From Ptychodera flava (Eukaryota; Hemichordata; Enteropneusta; Ptychoderidae): a stretch of DNA of 64,000 bases. Numbering within the stretch: the first letter of the stretch is position 1; each line of letters begins with the position of its first letter. Below the pieces are notes generated by a model. The model saw nothing but the letters and a program-made list of their open reading frames with translations, was not told the DNA's origin and did not search any database. Positions 24,401 to 34,700 of the stretch are shown here, piece after piece. Location of the stretch: the NCBI RefSeq assembly GCF_041260155.1, contig NC_091928.1:47524637-47588636 (forward strand), read 5' to 3'. The position numbers and the translations under genes are program-made.

Positions 24401-26075
24401 CGAAGACTGTTCAAGAATTAATGCACAAGGTGTACAACAGCTGACAAACAGTCAAACCAAATTATACTTGCCTCCAAAGTCATATGATTGAGTGATATGA
24501 TAATGACATCCTTTATTTCGACTTGGAAAACGAGTCCTTTATTGAGTCAGTACCGACTATTTCACAGTCATAGGTGATTATACAATATTGTACGATATCA
24601 AAATGAAAACATAATGATAATAATGTAATTTGTATCAAATACATGCTACTGTGTGGAGTATATAACCACAGGGGCTCACAAATGGCTATATAAGTCAATA
24701 TTACAGCGTTTTTCTTTCTTTTTCAATGTTACAAATAAACTAGCTGAGCCTGAAGAGCACAACACTTGTGTAGCTGTCTTTTGTGTAGCTTGTATTGGCA
24801 TGTATAGTGCGCCCTCAATAGGGAGTGTGATCATATGTAAATGCGACCTTTAGTTCCGTGACCTCTAGCCATTCCTACTTCCTGTCCTCGCTATGCTTAC
24901 TGTACTAAATTAGTACGGTAAACACAGCGACGTCAGTAAACACAGCGACGTCTGTACGCATGGCCGGCCATATGGAGAGGGAAGTAGGCATGGCTAGAGG
25001 TCACGGAACCAAAGGTCGCATTTACATATGATCACACTCCCTATTGAGGGCGCACTATACATGCCAATACAAGCTACACAAAAGACAGCTACACAAGTGT
25101 TGTGCTCTTCAGGCTCAGCTAGTTTATTTGTAACATTGAAAAAGAAAGAAAAACGCTGTAATATTGACTTATATAGCCATTTATGAGCCCCTGTGATCAG
25201 GGCGCAAAATAGTGAGGCGGGTCAATCATCTCCAATCTTCATGTGATGGTTATTAATAATTACACATGTGTTACTTTTTCGTCCATTATAGACGTTTAAT
25301 TTGGAAATATCAAATATTTGGGTTTTTCATTGGAAAAAGTGCCATGATTTGAGTGACGATTAGTGGATACACACACATTTGGATATAAAATAAAATGATT
25401 TTCCTCCAGCCTTTAGCTGATATACTCTGTCCACAACCCTGACACCAACGATTCCGTACATTATACAAGCAAACTTTGCACTCCATAATGTACTTAGCTT
25501 TGCCTCGTCGTACATTATGTCGTGTAAAGTTTGCTTTCGTCAATTATGTGCAGAGATGGGGTACATCATTGTTATTATGTTGAAGTGTTGGCAGTGCCAG
25601 TGAATTTGTAGATGTAGAAAACATCTGGGACCAACAAAGTTGGATAATCGGAAACATTATCAGTAATAATCGGGGATGGAGTCCCAAAATTCGCTGGTAT
25701 TTACAAAGCTATTATATAATATAATGGTGATTATTGTAAGATATTATCTTAGTCTACTAATTTTCACGCTTGTTGCTTTAAAAGTAGTCGCCTCACCGTA
25801 AACTTGACTTCTCCGTTGTCGAGCACCCAGCCGACGACCATATCCGATCCCGGCATACCGCCGTTGGGCGAAAACCCGAATCCGACCCAGCCTGTCGTTC
25901 TGACGTGAACTTCAAACGTGATCTTCTCGTCGTCGAATTTCCAGTACATGTGATAATCTTCATTGCCGTCCAAGACGACATTGTGGGTGTAATCTTGGAG
26001 CGTTGGGACCGGACTCGACCCGACAACTACCGACAAAGACAACAGAAAGAGAGCAATTTCCCTTGAAGGTGTCAT
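9316..26075 (-). CDS. MOXD1-like copper type II, ascorbate-dependent monooxygenase, copy 2 (12 exons)
   Basis: Exons in transcript order: 25797-26075, 23633-23782, 22858-23031, 22443-22526, 21517-21699, 21255-21357, 20518-20684, 18879-19079, 18470-18529, 17750-17883, 9947-10115, 9316-9471. All introns are GT-AG and phases agree, giving 619 aa, close to vertebrate MOXD1. Visible parts: signal peptide 1-20, DOMON about 30-150, then the PHM-like copper domains. Family copper ligands are present: HH at 243-244 and H316 in the N-terminal site; HTH at 401-403 and M476 in the C-terminal site. The last exon ends in a hydrophobic stretch ([17 protein letters not shown]), a possible membrane or GPI tail. 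The family hydroxylates small substrates in the secretory pathway; MOXD1's own substrate is not established. Intron 10 (7.6 kb) holds a whole LTR retrotransposon in sense orientation. The start of exon 11 is altered (see findings). Confidence 0.88.
10311..10525 (-). mobile_element. GGTAG-family MITE, partial
   Basis: Begins GGTAGAATAAGCATCGGGAC and includes the GTGGCCATTTTGAATTC core. Its other end is replaced by an unrelated dispersed repeat (10514-10603). Confidence 0.6.
10514..10603 (-). repeat. Dispersed 90-bp repeat
   Basis: Inverted relative to 50803-50892, sharing GGTGTGAGGAAAA, TTCGGTTAAG, GCGATCAGTT and GTTTGTATTCAGCT. Confidence 0.6.
10637..10945 (-). mobile_element. GGTAG-family MITE
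   Basis: GTAGAACGCGCCTCG at the left and CGAGGCGCATAATTCACTA at the right. Lies just outside the LTR element in intron 10. Confidence 0.7.
11115..11685 (-). repeat. 3' LTR of the Gmr1-like element
   Basis: A 571-bp repeat with TG..CA ends, matching 16818-17388. A purine-rich tract (AAGAGGGAGTG on the minus strand) adjoins it at 11686-11696, as expected for plus-strand priming. Confidence 0.92.
11758..13286 (-). mobile_element. Reverse transcriptase and RNase H region of the Gmr1-like element (fossil)
   Basis: RT motifs include PFGMKNSPATFQRMI and YVDDVVLYTDTWEEH; the RNase H part includes VYIDHNPLVFLQKF and HIKGRDNLIADCLS. It sits last before the 3' LTR. Confidence 0.9.
13283..14340 (-). 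mobile_element. Integrase region of the Gmr1-like element (fossil)
   Basis: The integrase core is recognised by the DCVGPLPKT..Y and QSDQGSNF motifs and by HPESQGALERFHQTLK. A C-terminal segment near 13.4-13.6 kb (GPYLIDKKLSDLNY) resembles the family's tail domain. It lies upstream of RT in the transcript, which is the diagnostic oddity of this group. Confidence 0.85.
14721..16715 (-). mobile_element. Gag and protease region of the Gmr1-like element (fossil)
   Basis: A SAP-like N-terminal segment is followed by a long glutamate/arginine-rich coiled coil (about 16.2-16.5 kb), a capsid-like region, a CCHC zinc knuckle (CNYCKKDGHLMSDC, near 15.42 kb) and an aspartic protease motif (DTGASQSLL, near 15.13 kb). 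It is broken and listed only as part of the element. Confidence 0.8.
16796..16813 (-). other. Primer-binding site, proline-tRNA-like
   Basis: TGGGGGCTTGTCCGGATA on the minus strand, four bases inside the 5' LTR. It differs at few positions from the tRNA-Pro primer site familiar from other LTR elements. Confidence 0.6.
16818..17388 (-). repeat. 5' LTR of the Gmr1-like element
   Basis: A 571-bp repeat with TG..CA ends. On the minus strand it contains a TATAAAAGGG-type promoter element in its middle part. It is followed directly by the primer-binding region. Confidence 0.92.
17460..17726 (+). mobile_element. GGTAG-family MITE, old copy, in intron 10 of copy 2
   Basis: TTAA followed by GGTGTGTGCACTTCG. 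The orthologous copy is at 34777-35042, so it predates the duplication. It ends about 25 bp from the exon 10 donor. Confidence 0.55.
18247..18452. repeat. (CATA)n and (CA)n microsatellites beside the exon 9 donor of copy 2
   Basis: In gene orientation the intron starts GTAAGT and within about 20 bases enters (TG)n, then (TATG)n. Confidence 0.9.
19335..19476. repeat. 142-bp imperfect palindrome in intron 7 of copy 2
   Basis: Ends AGCAATAAA and TTTATTGCT with inner GCGACGGTATA and TATACCGTCGC. The segment (about 19330-19655) is missing in copy 3, so it was inserted after the duplication or lost there. Confidence 0.6.
19748..20426. mobile_element. TTAA-targeting foldback transposon in intron 7 of copy 2
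   Basis: Begins GGTTCCAAGACAAGAAATTG and ends in its near-complement. Arms of roughly 310 bp are complementary over almost the full length. TTAA flanks both sides (19744-19747, 20427-20430). Copy 3 has the empty site with one TTAA (37059-37062). The target fits piggyBac or Kolobok transposases. No coding capacity. Confidence 0.85.
20770..21130 (+). mobile_element. GGTAG-family MITE in intron 6 of copy 2
   Basis: Complete, with TTAA at both ends (20766-20769, 21131-21134). Also present in copy 3 at 37888-38245, so it is older than the duplication. Confidence 0.85.
23131..23452 (-). mobile_element. GGTAG-family MITE in intron 2 of copy 2
   Basis: Drifted inverted copy with the GATGGCCGCCATTTTGAATT core; its duplicate is at 40360-40660. 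Confidence 0.6.
24667..25195. mobile_element. 529-bp foldback element in intron 1 of copy 2
   Basis: Arms 24667-24882 and 24980-25195 (216 bp each) are nearly perfect complements around a 97-base centre holding a repeated ACACAGCGACGTC motif. Copy 3 lacks it (near 41890), so it arrived after the duplication. The target duplication is not clear. Confidence 0.8.
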
Positions 26076-26309
26076 AGCTTTGTCTTCTATCTGCCTGAGA
26101 CCCGCAATGTGCTAGTCATGTGAATGAAGTATTTGTGAATATCTGTAGGTGTGGCCCCGATAGCAATAAATTTTGAATCGTCGGGAATAGAAAAAAGGCG
26201 CAAAGTCATCCCAGCATACATTCATTTTTACCATAAGATCTATTAGCATTTTTATGATTGGTCACCTCTGCAGTCACGAGTTAGCTGAGTACCTATCATA
26301 CAACTGCGT

Positions 26310-26320
26310 TGCGCATGCGG
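26310..26320. promoter_or_regulatory. NRF1-like palindrome upstream of MOXD-like copy 2
   Basis: TGCGCATGCGG lies 235 bases upstream of the copy 2 start codon. The same motif, with the same GTGGCTTTTG-like flank, sits upstream of copy 3 (42867-42877). Preservation in both duplicates inside otherwise drifting DNA suggests a promoter element; no TATA box is evident. Confidence 0.35.
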
Positions 26321-28052
26321 GTGGCTTTTGTCCTTTTGAAAATATGAGATTATTTTGGTCATAGGTTTCAAAACTTGCTAAGGAGAAAACAAGTTCATAG
26401 CATGTACGATAATTTGTTTTCAGTGAAGCTAAGTGACTCTGATTTCGCAAGGTCAAGGTGCTAATATCGATGAAGGGGTACCTTGTAATATCCTAGAAAG
26501 AAGAGAATTGTATGATGACATGTTTTCTTTCTGTCTTTTTCCAGTACTATGAGAGAGGCAAACGTTGAATTTATTTCAGTACAGGACCCCGGCCAATCGT
26601 TCAGAGTATTTACAGAGAATATAATGTAAGCGGTGGTCAGTGAAGTTAAAAGCTGTACAAGCATTTGAAAGCATTTTAAAGGTAACATGGACAATAGAGA
26701 ATATTCGGTTTAACAAGAGAGTATTTCAGTAGTACTAAAATATTCTAATATAATGAAATCTTATTCCACTTAGGTCAGGAGCAGTATCATCTCGACGTTT
26801 AAAAACTGACCATAAATACTCAGAAAGTTGGCAAATCATGTTTGGTGTTTGAGATGATAAAATTCTAATCAACTTTTCACTTTATGGATTTAACCTCAGT
26901 GACCTGGGTATGTACTCTTCTCAAATTATCATACCTCCGTAAAGTGGACAGACAAATACAAAATGGAATTCATTTTCGACAGTTCGAATATCTTTTGCAT
27001 TTTACAATAAATACATAAAAATCTTTAAATACCGTCCTGTTTAACAATTAAGTTTGTGGCAAGAACGCATCGAAAATTCGACAGCACAAATTCACATCTA
27101 CAGTACAGTGTTAATTTTGATTTTAAATGAGTTTGTGTCTTGATGTCATTCCTATATATCTGTAAAAATGACTGATCCTCTATGTAAATATACTTGAAAA
27201 ATGTCTGGATTTTCAACTTGTTCTTTAATCCAGGCGTTTCCAAAAACCATATGTATAAAGTAAGTAATTTTTTAATTTGAGTTGCCCATGTCTCTCTACT
27301 GGCATTATGTAAGCTTCTTTCACGCTAAGGGAGAGGTATGCTGTACTGAGTCTAAATGTTGGCCATATATTTTTGTCAAGCTTAAATGCACTGTAAATTT
27401 TCTGACATTTCCTCAATCTAGCTAGATGGGTATGCTGTGAATCAAATCGGGCGAAGAGTACCAATTTCTTTGTTATTGATGGTCACCAAAGTATGGTTGT
27501 CCTCATTTGCAACAACACTGTCGTTTAATGTAAGCACTTCGGTGTACAAGTTTCATGTAACCTTAAGATTCTCCGAGTGAGCTTCCTAAATCGTGAGTCG
27601 ATTTTTTTGTAAATTGGTTTTAACTATTCCGATATCACTGCGGTGTCAATTAAAATGAACAGTCCAGAACTAGCACAGAAAACGACACGATCGCCCATTT
27701 GCACAGTACTTCTGCAAAAATTTGCTGTTACACGACTGCATTTTTTGATTAAGTAATCGGCTGCAATAAACTTGCCTTGAAAAAAATTAAACACCGATTT
27801 TTTGCCAGAAGTGTATCAAGCTAGGTAAGTAAGATTGATCAGGCGCATAATCGTAACGCGTTTCAATGATCTGCAATTTAAGCACTTGGCATTCTGTTCA
27901 AGCACCACATACTTTTGAGTATATCGTCAGGTGATCATGTTGACCTCTTCTATGTTCAGAAAGGTCATTGTACCACGGGGCGATTGCACTAAGATCTGGA
28001 TATGGCAAGCTACATATTACATCGATGAGTAATGATAGAGTTCAACTTTTAA

Positions 28053-28380
28053 GGTAGTTTGCGCCTCGAAAATGAAAGACTAAACTGTTGCTCAAACTTT
28101 CCTCAGAACCTTTCAATTATTCGCTAAGACTTCCAAAATCAAGAATAAACATCACGGTTCATCGTGCAAATGTTGGTACTTGAGCAACAAATTAACCAAT
28201 ATTTACCGATATTTGATATTCAAAATGGCCGCCATCGTGTGTTATCTCTATTGGGATTTTCGATTTTTACAAAACTAAGCCGGTGAAAACTAAAATTAAT
28301 TAATAAGCCACAAGTAATAGGATAGAATAATATTGTAAAAGTTTGACAGTCCGCATATCTGTCCCTGAGGCGCATTCTCC
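28053..28380 (+). mobile_element. GGTAG-family MITE upstream of copy 2
   Basis: Begins GGTAGTTTGCGCCTCG after TTAA (28049-28052) and ends GAGGCGCATTCTCC. Confidence 0.75.
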
Positions 28381-29105
28381 AACAATAAAACTAATGTCAT
28401 ATGTTGTTGTAATAAAATGCAAAGAACATAGCCGGGGACAGGAATGTTAGAATTATCAATTTACATAAAGTCCTTAGTCTGCTTAATAATGCGCCATATT
28501 ATTCCATCCTGTGGTACTTCGATGGCCTGAAGATGTTAGCTAGTCTAGTACCCTTTATTGTCAAGTTTAAGGGCAAACTTCACAAAATTATCGTACGTAC
28601 ACCAGACGTTGAGTTTTGCAACTTTCAAAAGTAAGAAGATAATTTACTCTTGAATTGCGACAGTAACCGTGGAAATCGTTAAAGTGTGTACTACGACAGT
28701 CATCATCAGACGATCGCGTGTTTATGACGAAGCAATACGTGATGACGTCTGATGACGTATGAAATGTAGGATGATGAGATGTCAATCTTGAAATTATTTC
28801 CCAGTCCTCAAGATAGACAAGTAAGATTTTACATTTCGTTGGCAAACGATACTGATCAGTCTACCGTTTGCCATTCTTAAATATCTTTAAGATTTTGATT
28901 AGATTTGACGAGTCAGATCCATGCATGATTTTAACGTGCTCACACAATGTATGAGATCGACACAGCTGACTTACCAGGCTGACCAGAGCTGAAAACGCCC
29001 TACGACAACGACCTGTAGGCAGACTGAACTATCACTGTCATAGATATATGCTTACCTTGATTGAAAGAAATATTGTTATACTACCGGGATACCTAGGTTT
29101 CCCGG

Positions 29106-29420
29106 TAGACTTGGTTCAGTCGGTGAATTTAAAAAAAATAAAACCATTTATAATAGTTTCTCTTGTGTCTCTCCGATTTCGTACAAACCTATCCGGAATT
29201 TGGCAGCTCACGCCAGGTTTTCCCAGCGATTGAATGCGTCACGTTTGAGTCTGCGCAGTACTGAGTTAGTTTCTGCCGGATTCCGGGTGAAACTCCGCTG
29301 TATAGCGTTCACTCCACTCATCGCGTCCACTCACGCGCGCGTTTCACATGAAAGCAAAATACAAATCATTGCGTTCACTCCACTCAAACATTCACAAATC
29401 ACAGACTTGAACCAAGTCTA
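29106..29420. mobile_element. Mutator-like MITE with 9-bp target duplication, upstream of copy 2
   Basis: Ends TAGACTTGGTTCA and TGAACCAAGTCTA, flanked by exact GTTTCCCGG repeats (29097-29105, 29421-29429). Copy 3 has one GTTTCCCGG at 44172-44180 and no insert. 315 bp, non-coding. Confidence 0.88.
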
Positions 29421-30061
29421 GTTTCCCGGTAATGAGTTTTAGTAATCTAGCGCCGTCAGAAAGAAAATAGCCAGGTCAAAAGTCAACTTAGGTCAACCGT
29501 AAAAACTCGAATCATGTTACATTACACAAACAACTGGGTTGTCGCTTTTTTGCAAAAACAGCAAATTCACGAGACCGCGTAATGAGTCAGCACGCTCTTT
29601 TCAAGTTTGAAAACCCGATGTAGATGAGGAAATATCGTCAAACCTAACGGCATTTTTTGTCATGCTCAGTGCCGTGGTCGTAGTTGCAGTAGTGTTTGTT
29701 GATCATATCGGGTGCAAATTGAAAGCATGCACTGGCGTGTGTGTAAGTGTTCTAGTTAGATTTCGCATATACCTGTCGAGATACGAATGGTTCTTCCCTA
29801 CGAATATCAAATACTGTTGGAATGTATTTGTTTTTTTATCTTACAGATGTTGAGAAAGATGCCTCGCCATGGTCATGATCTTGTCTTTTCGAAACCTTTC
29901 GACTTGTGATTACGCTTACTTATCTTGCTCCCGGAAACTACCATGAAAATCACCTATATCCATGGCAACAAATGGATTAATTATGCAACATCATCCGTGA
30001 TATCAAAGTTGACATCGGCAATAATGCTAGGTTTGTTTTCGAGTAAAGGGTATAGGGAGTA

Positions 30062-30512
30062 CCAAAAAAAAACTTGGTTTTGTGAAAATCGGAAATTTTA
30101 TTTTCCCTGATACAGATTGCCAAGGGATGGCTGCCATTTTGAATTTCAAATATCGGGAAATATTGGCCAGGGTAATTTGTGCCCCTGAACACGATTGAAC
30201 TAACTTGGGATAACTGGATCTTCACAAAATTCCTCAAAAGTTTTAGGCGCTCTTTAGTTGAATGTTGCAATATTACAAACTATATATTTACAAAAAAAAA
30301 GTGTATAACTTAAAAAGAAAAGCAGATCAGCTTATATTTGTAGATTAAACAGACATTTCTTCCCCATCCAATATCCCAAAAATAGTTCTAATCATGTTCC
30401 TACCACCAAAATTTCGACGGTGACGCCTCATTTTTATGCTTGATTTCGAAAAGAATAGTTAAAAATTTGCATACGGAAAATTCTTTTTACGGAAAAGTCT
30501 TTCATTTTCAAG
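30062..30512 (-). mobile_element. GGTAG-family MITE, long variant, 5'-cut by the duplication junction
   Basis: Paralogue of 8302-8740, missing its outer end because the tandem-duplication junction lies here. Confidence 0.65.
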
Positions 30513-31016
30513 ATGCGAATCGAACTAACTGAAGGCGTAACTAAAGCAGCAAAGACAAGTTGGGTGAAATCTCACAACTTACAATTTGGATTCTTGTCGT
30601 TTGAATTCCGTATAATTATAGCCCCTTTAGCTGTATCTTTTTGCATTTCACCTTCCAAAAATGCCCCAAAATCTTCGGAGGAATGCTTTTTATTCCCGTT
30701 TTTATAACACATAAAGCCATGTTGTCATTGAAAATGCTACTACAGGTATTTCATCCTTTTGCTGATGGATTTGGGGCGGCGTATTTGCGGCAGCCATATT
30801 TAAAGGGCCATTATTTGTAACTTTTGACCATTTTTACCTCGGAAAATTCCATGTTGGAGGCTCATATTTGTTGCAAAATGTTGTTTTACGAAGAAACAAA
30901 CATGATTAGTGATGTTATAGCCACATAAAACTGCTAATTTTTGTTCAAACGTGTTGCCCTTCCGAGCTCGTTTGTTGACGTCTGGCATGCTCAGCGTGCT
31001 GGGGAGAACGCAGATA

Positions 31017-31136
31017 TGGTGACGCCGCGATCACGCGAGATGTACAAGTTCACGTTTATTGTGGGATCAAAACAACATTGCGTCGTGGATTGCCAGACAT
31101 CTGGCTACGCAACGTGCTCGGACAATGGACTACGAC
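31017..31136 (+). CDS. Exon-like 40-codon frame with donor, inside a copy-3-specific insertion
   Basis: The frame MVTPRSREMYKFTFIVGSKQ.. runs 40 codons and stops exactly at a good donor (CGAC|GTAAGT). It sits in about 630 bp (30801-31431) absent from the corresponding place in the left unit near 9030. It may be an exon captured by a transposon. Product not recognised. Confidence 0.25.
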
Positions 31137-31710
31137 GTAAGTACCGGGCATAAGTAATGAATATTTATTTTGAAAGTGCTGTAAATGTTTCGCGCAGGTG
31201 CAGAAGAATGCCTACGTTGCAATCCGCGTGTCAACAGAGTTGTATTTCTGTCCGGACAAAAATTGAAATTTTCTTTGTAAAATCACATGTTATTTAGTTG
31301 TAGGGCACGTAATGTTTCCGAATATTATGCGATTCTCTGTTATTTGACAGGCTATTCAACATGAGCCAGTGATCATTTCAATCAAAACTAACGGAAAATC
31401 GCCAGAAGATACAGCTAATGGAACTTTAAGTTGTGACTTGCGAATTATTTAGATTTTAAACTAGTCTTTCAGTTTTGCGTTCGTTGCCAATGTTTGAAAT
31501 GTTAGCTTTGGTAACACTTTGGTGAGCATTTTGACATAAGTTGCAATAGGTTTCATACCATCTAATAGAAAATTAGTGCACAAAAGATACAGCTAATAGG
31601 GCTTTGGAATGGCGCCGATTTGTGATATCAATTTTGGATGCAAGAAAAGGACAGTATTCTCTAGGTCTATATCACTTTAAATGACCAGTCGTGCAGTAAA
31701 ACAATCACGT

Positions 31711-34700
31711 TTAGCGAAACAACGCAGACACTGTAACCAGTGCAACCACGATGCTGCTCGGAAAGACGGCGGCAGATGCGGCAGTAGTCGGCTCGATGAC
31801 GTCACATTCACGCTGGGCTGGTGGCAGGGCCTCTGTGATCTCTATGGAGTTGTGAAACAACAGAACCTGAAGCGTGGGGGGAATAAGAGGATAAGTCAGT
31901 TGGAATCTCAATGACATTCAACTTCATATAATAATATGATCGAATCATACATGTAGTTATGCAAGGTAAAATGACTGCACGGTACTCTGAGATTGGCTCA
32001 GTTGCGTACACGCTGCGAAATGCGAATATCAGGAGTGTATGTCCTATGGATTTGCCGCATTGAATCTTTAACTCTGCGATGCGAAAACTTACATCACTGG
32101 GCCCCTCTGAATTTTATGAACCTTTGCCCAGTTACTGAAGAAATGAAACCAAAGCGAGGCTATATTAGCAAATATTTAAAAGTAGAATTCTAATTTTGTG
32201 AAAGTCATGAGCGCGAGTGAAAATTTCGAGCCAGTTTCTACATCTGAATATCATGATGTGATGGCAGCTGGCAACTTGGTCCTCAATATTTGGACAAACA
32301 AACATTGAATGGGATATGTGAAGATTGCATCACTCGAGTACAGGTGATGAATCTGATAAAATGTGTTGAAATACTATACCTGCAGTGGGTTAGAAGTCGT
32401 TCCACCGAATCCAACGCTTCCTTGATAACCCTGTTTGTTGGCGTGTTGCAGCTGAGCTATCTTCTCTTCGTTCCATTCTGTGGCATCGAGCACTTCTGCA
32501 ATGGTCATGTTTTCCCATTGAGGCGGTGAAATGACTTTCGGAGGCCACACCTGTCTGAGAGACGGCATAATTAATAAGAAAAATCAGTTAACTATATCTG
32601 CTCGTCGTTCAGATAAAAATCGGGGGTCACCGTTTAAATTTTGGTACTAGAGAAACAAATAACCCAAGATTTACCGATATTTAAAATTCAAAATGGCCGC
32701 CAGGTACCAATTTACAAGTGGTATAGCCACAAACTGATGACGTCAAATCGCCGTACACAAAACACAGACGCCTTGTAATTATGGCACTGTGTATTGTGTG
32801 CGGCGATTTGACGTCATCAGTTTGTGGCTATACCACTTGTAAAATGGTGCCGGCCGCCATCCCTGTGTTAACTCTATGGAGAAAAATAAAATTTTCGATT
32901 TCGAAAAACTAAGCCAGTGAAAAGTTTTCTTACACCAAGAGCTTTAAAATGAACCCCCGCAAGTGTTAGGCCTATATCGGAAAATAACTGTAAAAGTTTG
33001 AGTCTTAATATCTGTCCTCGAGTCGTGGTCTACCTTAAAGCCCGGGGCGAAATGGACCGGGATCCGGATTAATGCCAAGTTTCGGTGGGCGTTTTGGGGC
33101 ACGGCTCTGCATAATGAGTCTGTTGGTAACGGTTGCTATCGTTCGCATTATCTGCGTAATCTGTTTGCTCTCAACTCACGCTCTGACTATAAGCTTAGGT
33201 ACAGCCTTCGCAATACGCGAAAGAAAAAAGAAAGAAGGAAAAAATAATATCTTCCTAAAAACAGGAGCGTGTTGAGTTGATGTACTGAAGTTTTTGCTGA
33301 GTTGATTCACTGAAGTTCTGGGGTCATCGTTCGAGAATGATTCTGCTACTGACCGCCATATCTACATACGGAATTGGCGCCGTACGTAGTACGCGTAGTG
33401 GAAATATCATCAAGAAAGTAATAAACATAAACATTAAAAATAATCCGAAGCTGGTAATTCGTATGTTGAAATCACGAATTACCGATCTAAACATTGACTG
33501 AGAAACACGGTCAGGAAAATGGTAGGAAACAGGTGAACGACGCGACGTCATGACCGATCGCTAAAATAGAAAAATAAGTTCACTACATCACGGAAGGATC
33601 GAGATTTCCATGAATCTCGCGTACCACGATATCTGTAAGCGATCGAGGTCGGCTGCTCGGTTGCTTTGTCCCCGGACAACTCATCACGATCACGAGTTAT
33701 GTTTATTTTCGGAGCAATGGGATGAACCGGGGACTGGGTTCATAGATATCTTCGTTATTGAAGAAATTGAAGTCCAACCTTTGTCGAAATCATACGATGT
33801 AGTGCCAACTCAATGAGCCGATCTCGGACACACGTATCAGTAGGCCTAAGCCTTTCAAAGAAGATCGGGTGATGACGCGTCGACGCTCACTTGCTCACCT
33901 TGAACTGACATTGACAAATACTGTTTTGATGTCTTTACAAGCTTTGTTTAATTCTCATAGCAGAAGTCCAAACGTTACTGGGGCAACCGGTATGTCAAAA
34001 CCTTACCAACCCTCCGAACACGACATGTCATTGTGAGAACACGTGTACATGTACAAACCATACGGCCGTTTTCAGGGCTAGCATTTATATCAAAAGCGAC
34101 TGTAGCGTACCGGTACTTTCGGCCGTAGATTTGGGGGGGGGGGGTTTAAAAAAGTGGCTCTCTTTGACTGACTGTAATTAAATTGATCATGGAGGCTACC
34201 GCCATGCTTTAATATTTAGTTGTTTTCGCAAGGATACATCGTACCGGTACTGACTCATCTCTTGCTAAGTCACGACCGAAAATGGCTCACTTTCGCGATG
34301 TCATTGCATCATAAACGCTTGTTAGTAAAATAGTTTATGACAACCACGACGTTTTCATCCTGTGTGCACGCCAATATACATGTAACTCTGAGCGTACACA
34401 TGGTTTATTTACATCGTAATTATTCTCGTATGCACAGCAAATGTTTGACCAGTTTACACCTTTGCGCGTCACTGCATGATTGACAATTGTTTGAATCGCG
34501 GAACGACTGTTCCCTTGGGCCATTTCCTTTGTTACGAAAGCGATTTTTCCCCAATCGTCGTAATTTTAAAAGGCTTTGTGAAACTTTGCGGATACCTGTA
34601 TGGCCTACGTGTTTATGAAACAGTCTATGTTTATGGTATGCCAATAATGTTTGTTTGAGAATTGCTTCGGCTGATTTTCACGGAGCGGTCTACCTTGCTG

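Larger units (their letters stand above)
8302..30061. repeat. Segmental tandem duplication, left unit
   Basis: This unit contains copy 2 with its flanks. Exons, introns and 5' flank align in order with 30062-45075, apart from later insertions and deletions. The left boundary lies inside a small inverted-repeat transposon (8192-8740). The extra length relative to the right unit is mainly the 6.3-kb LTR element plus a 1.5-kb stretch at 26525-28080 that is missing from the right unit. Confidence 0.8.
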
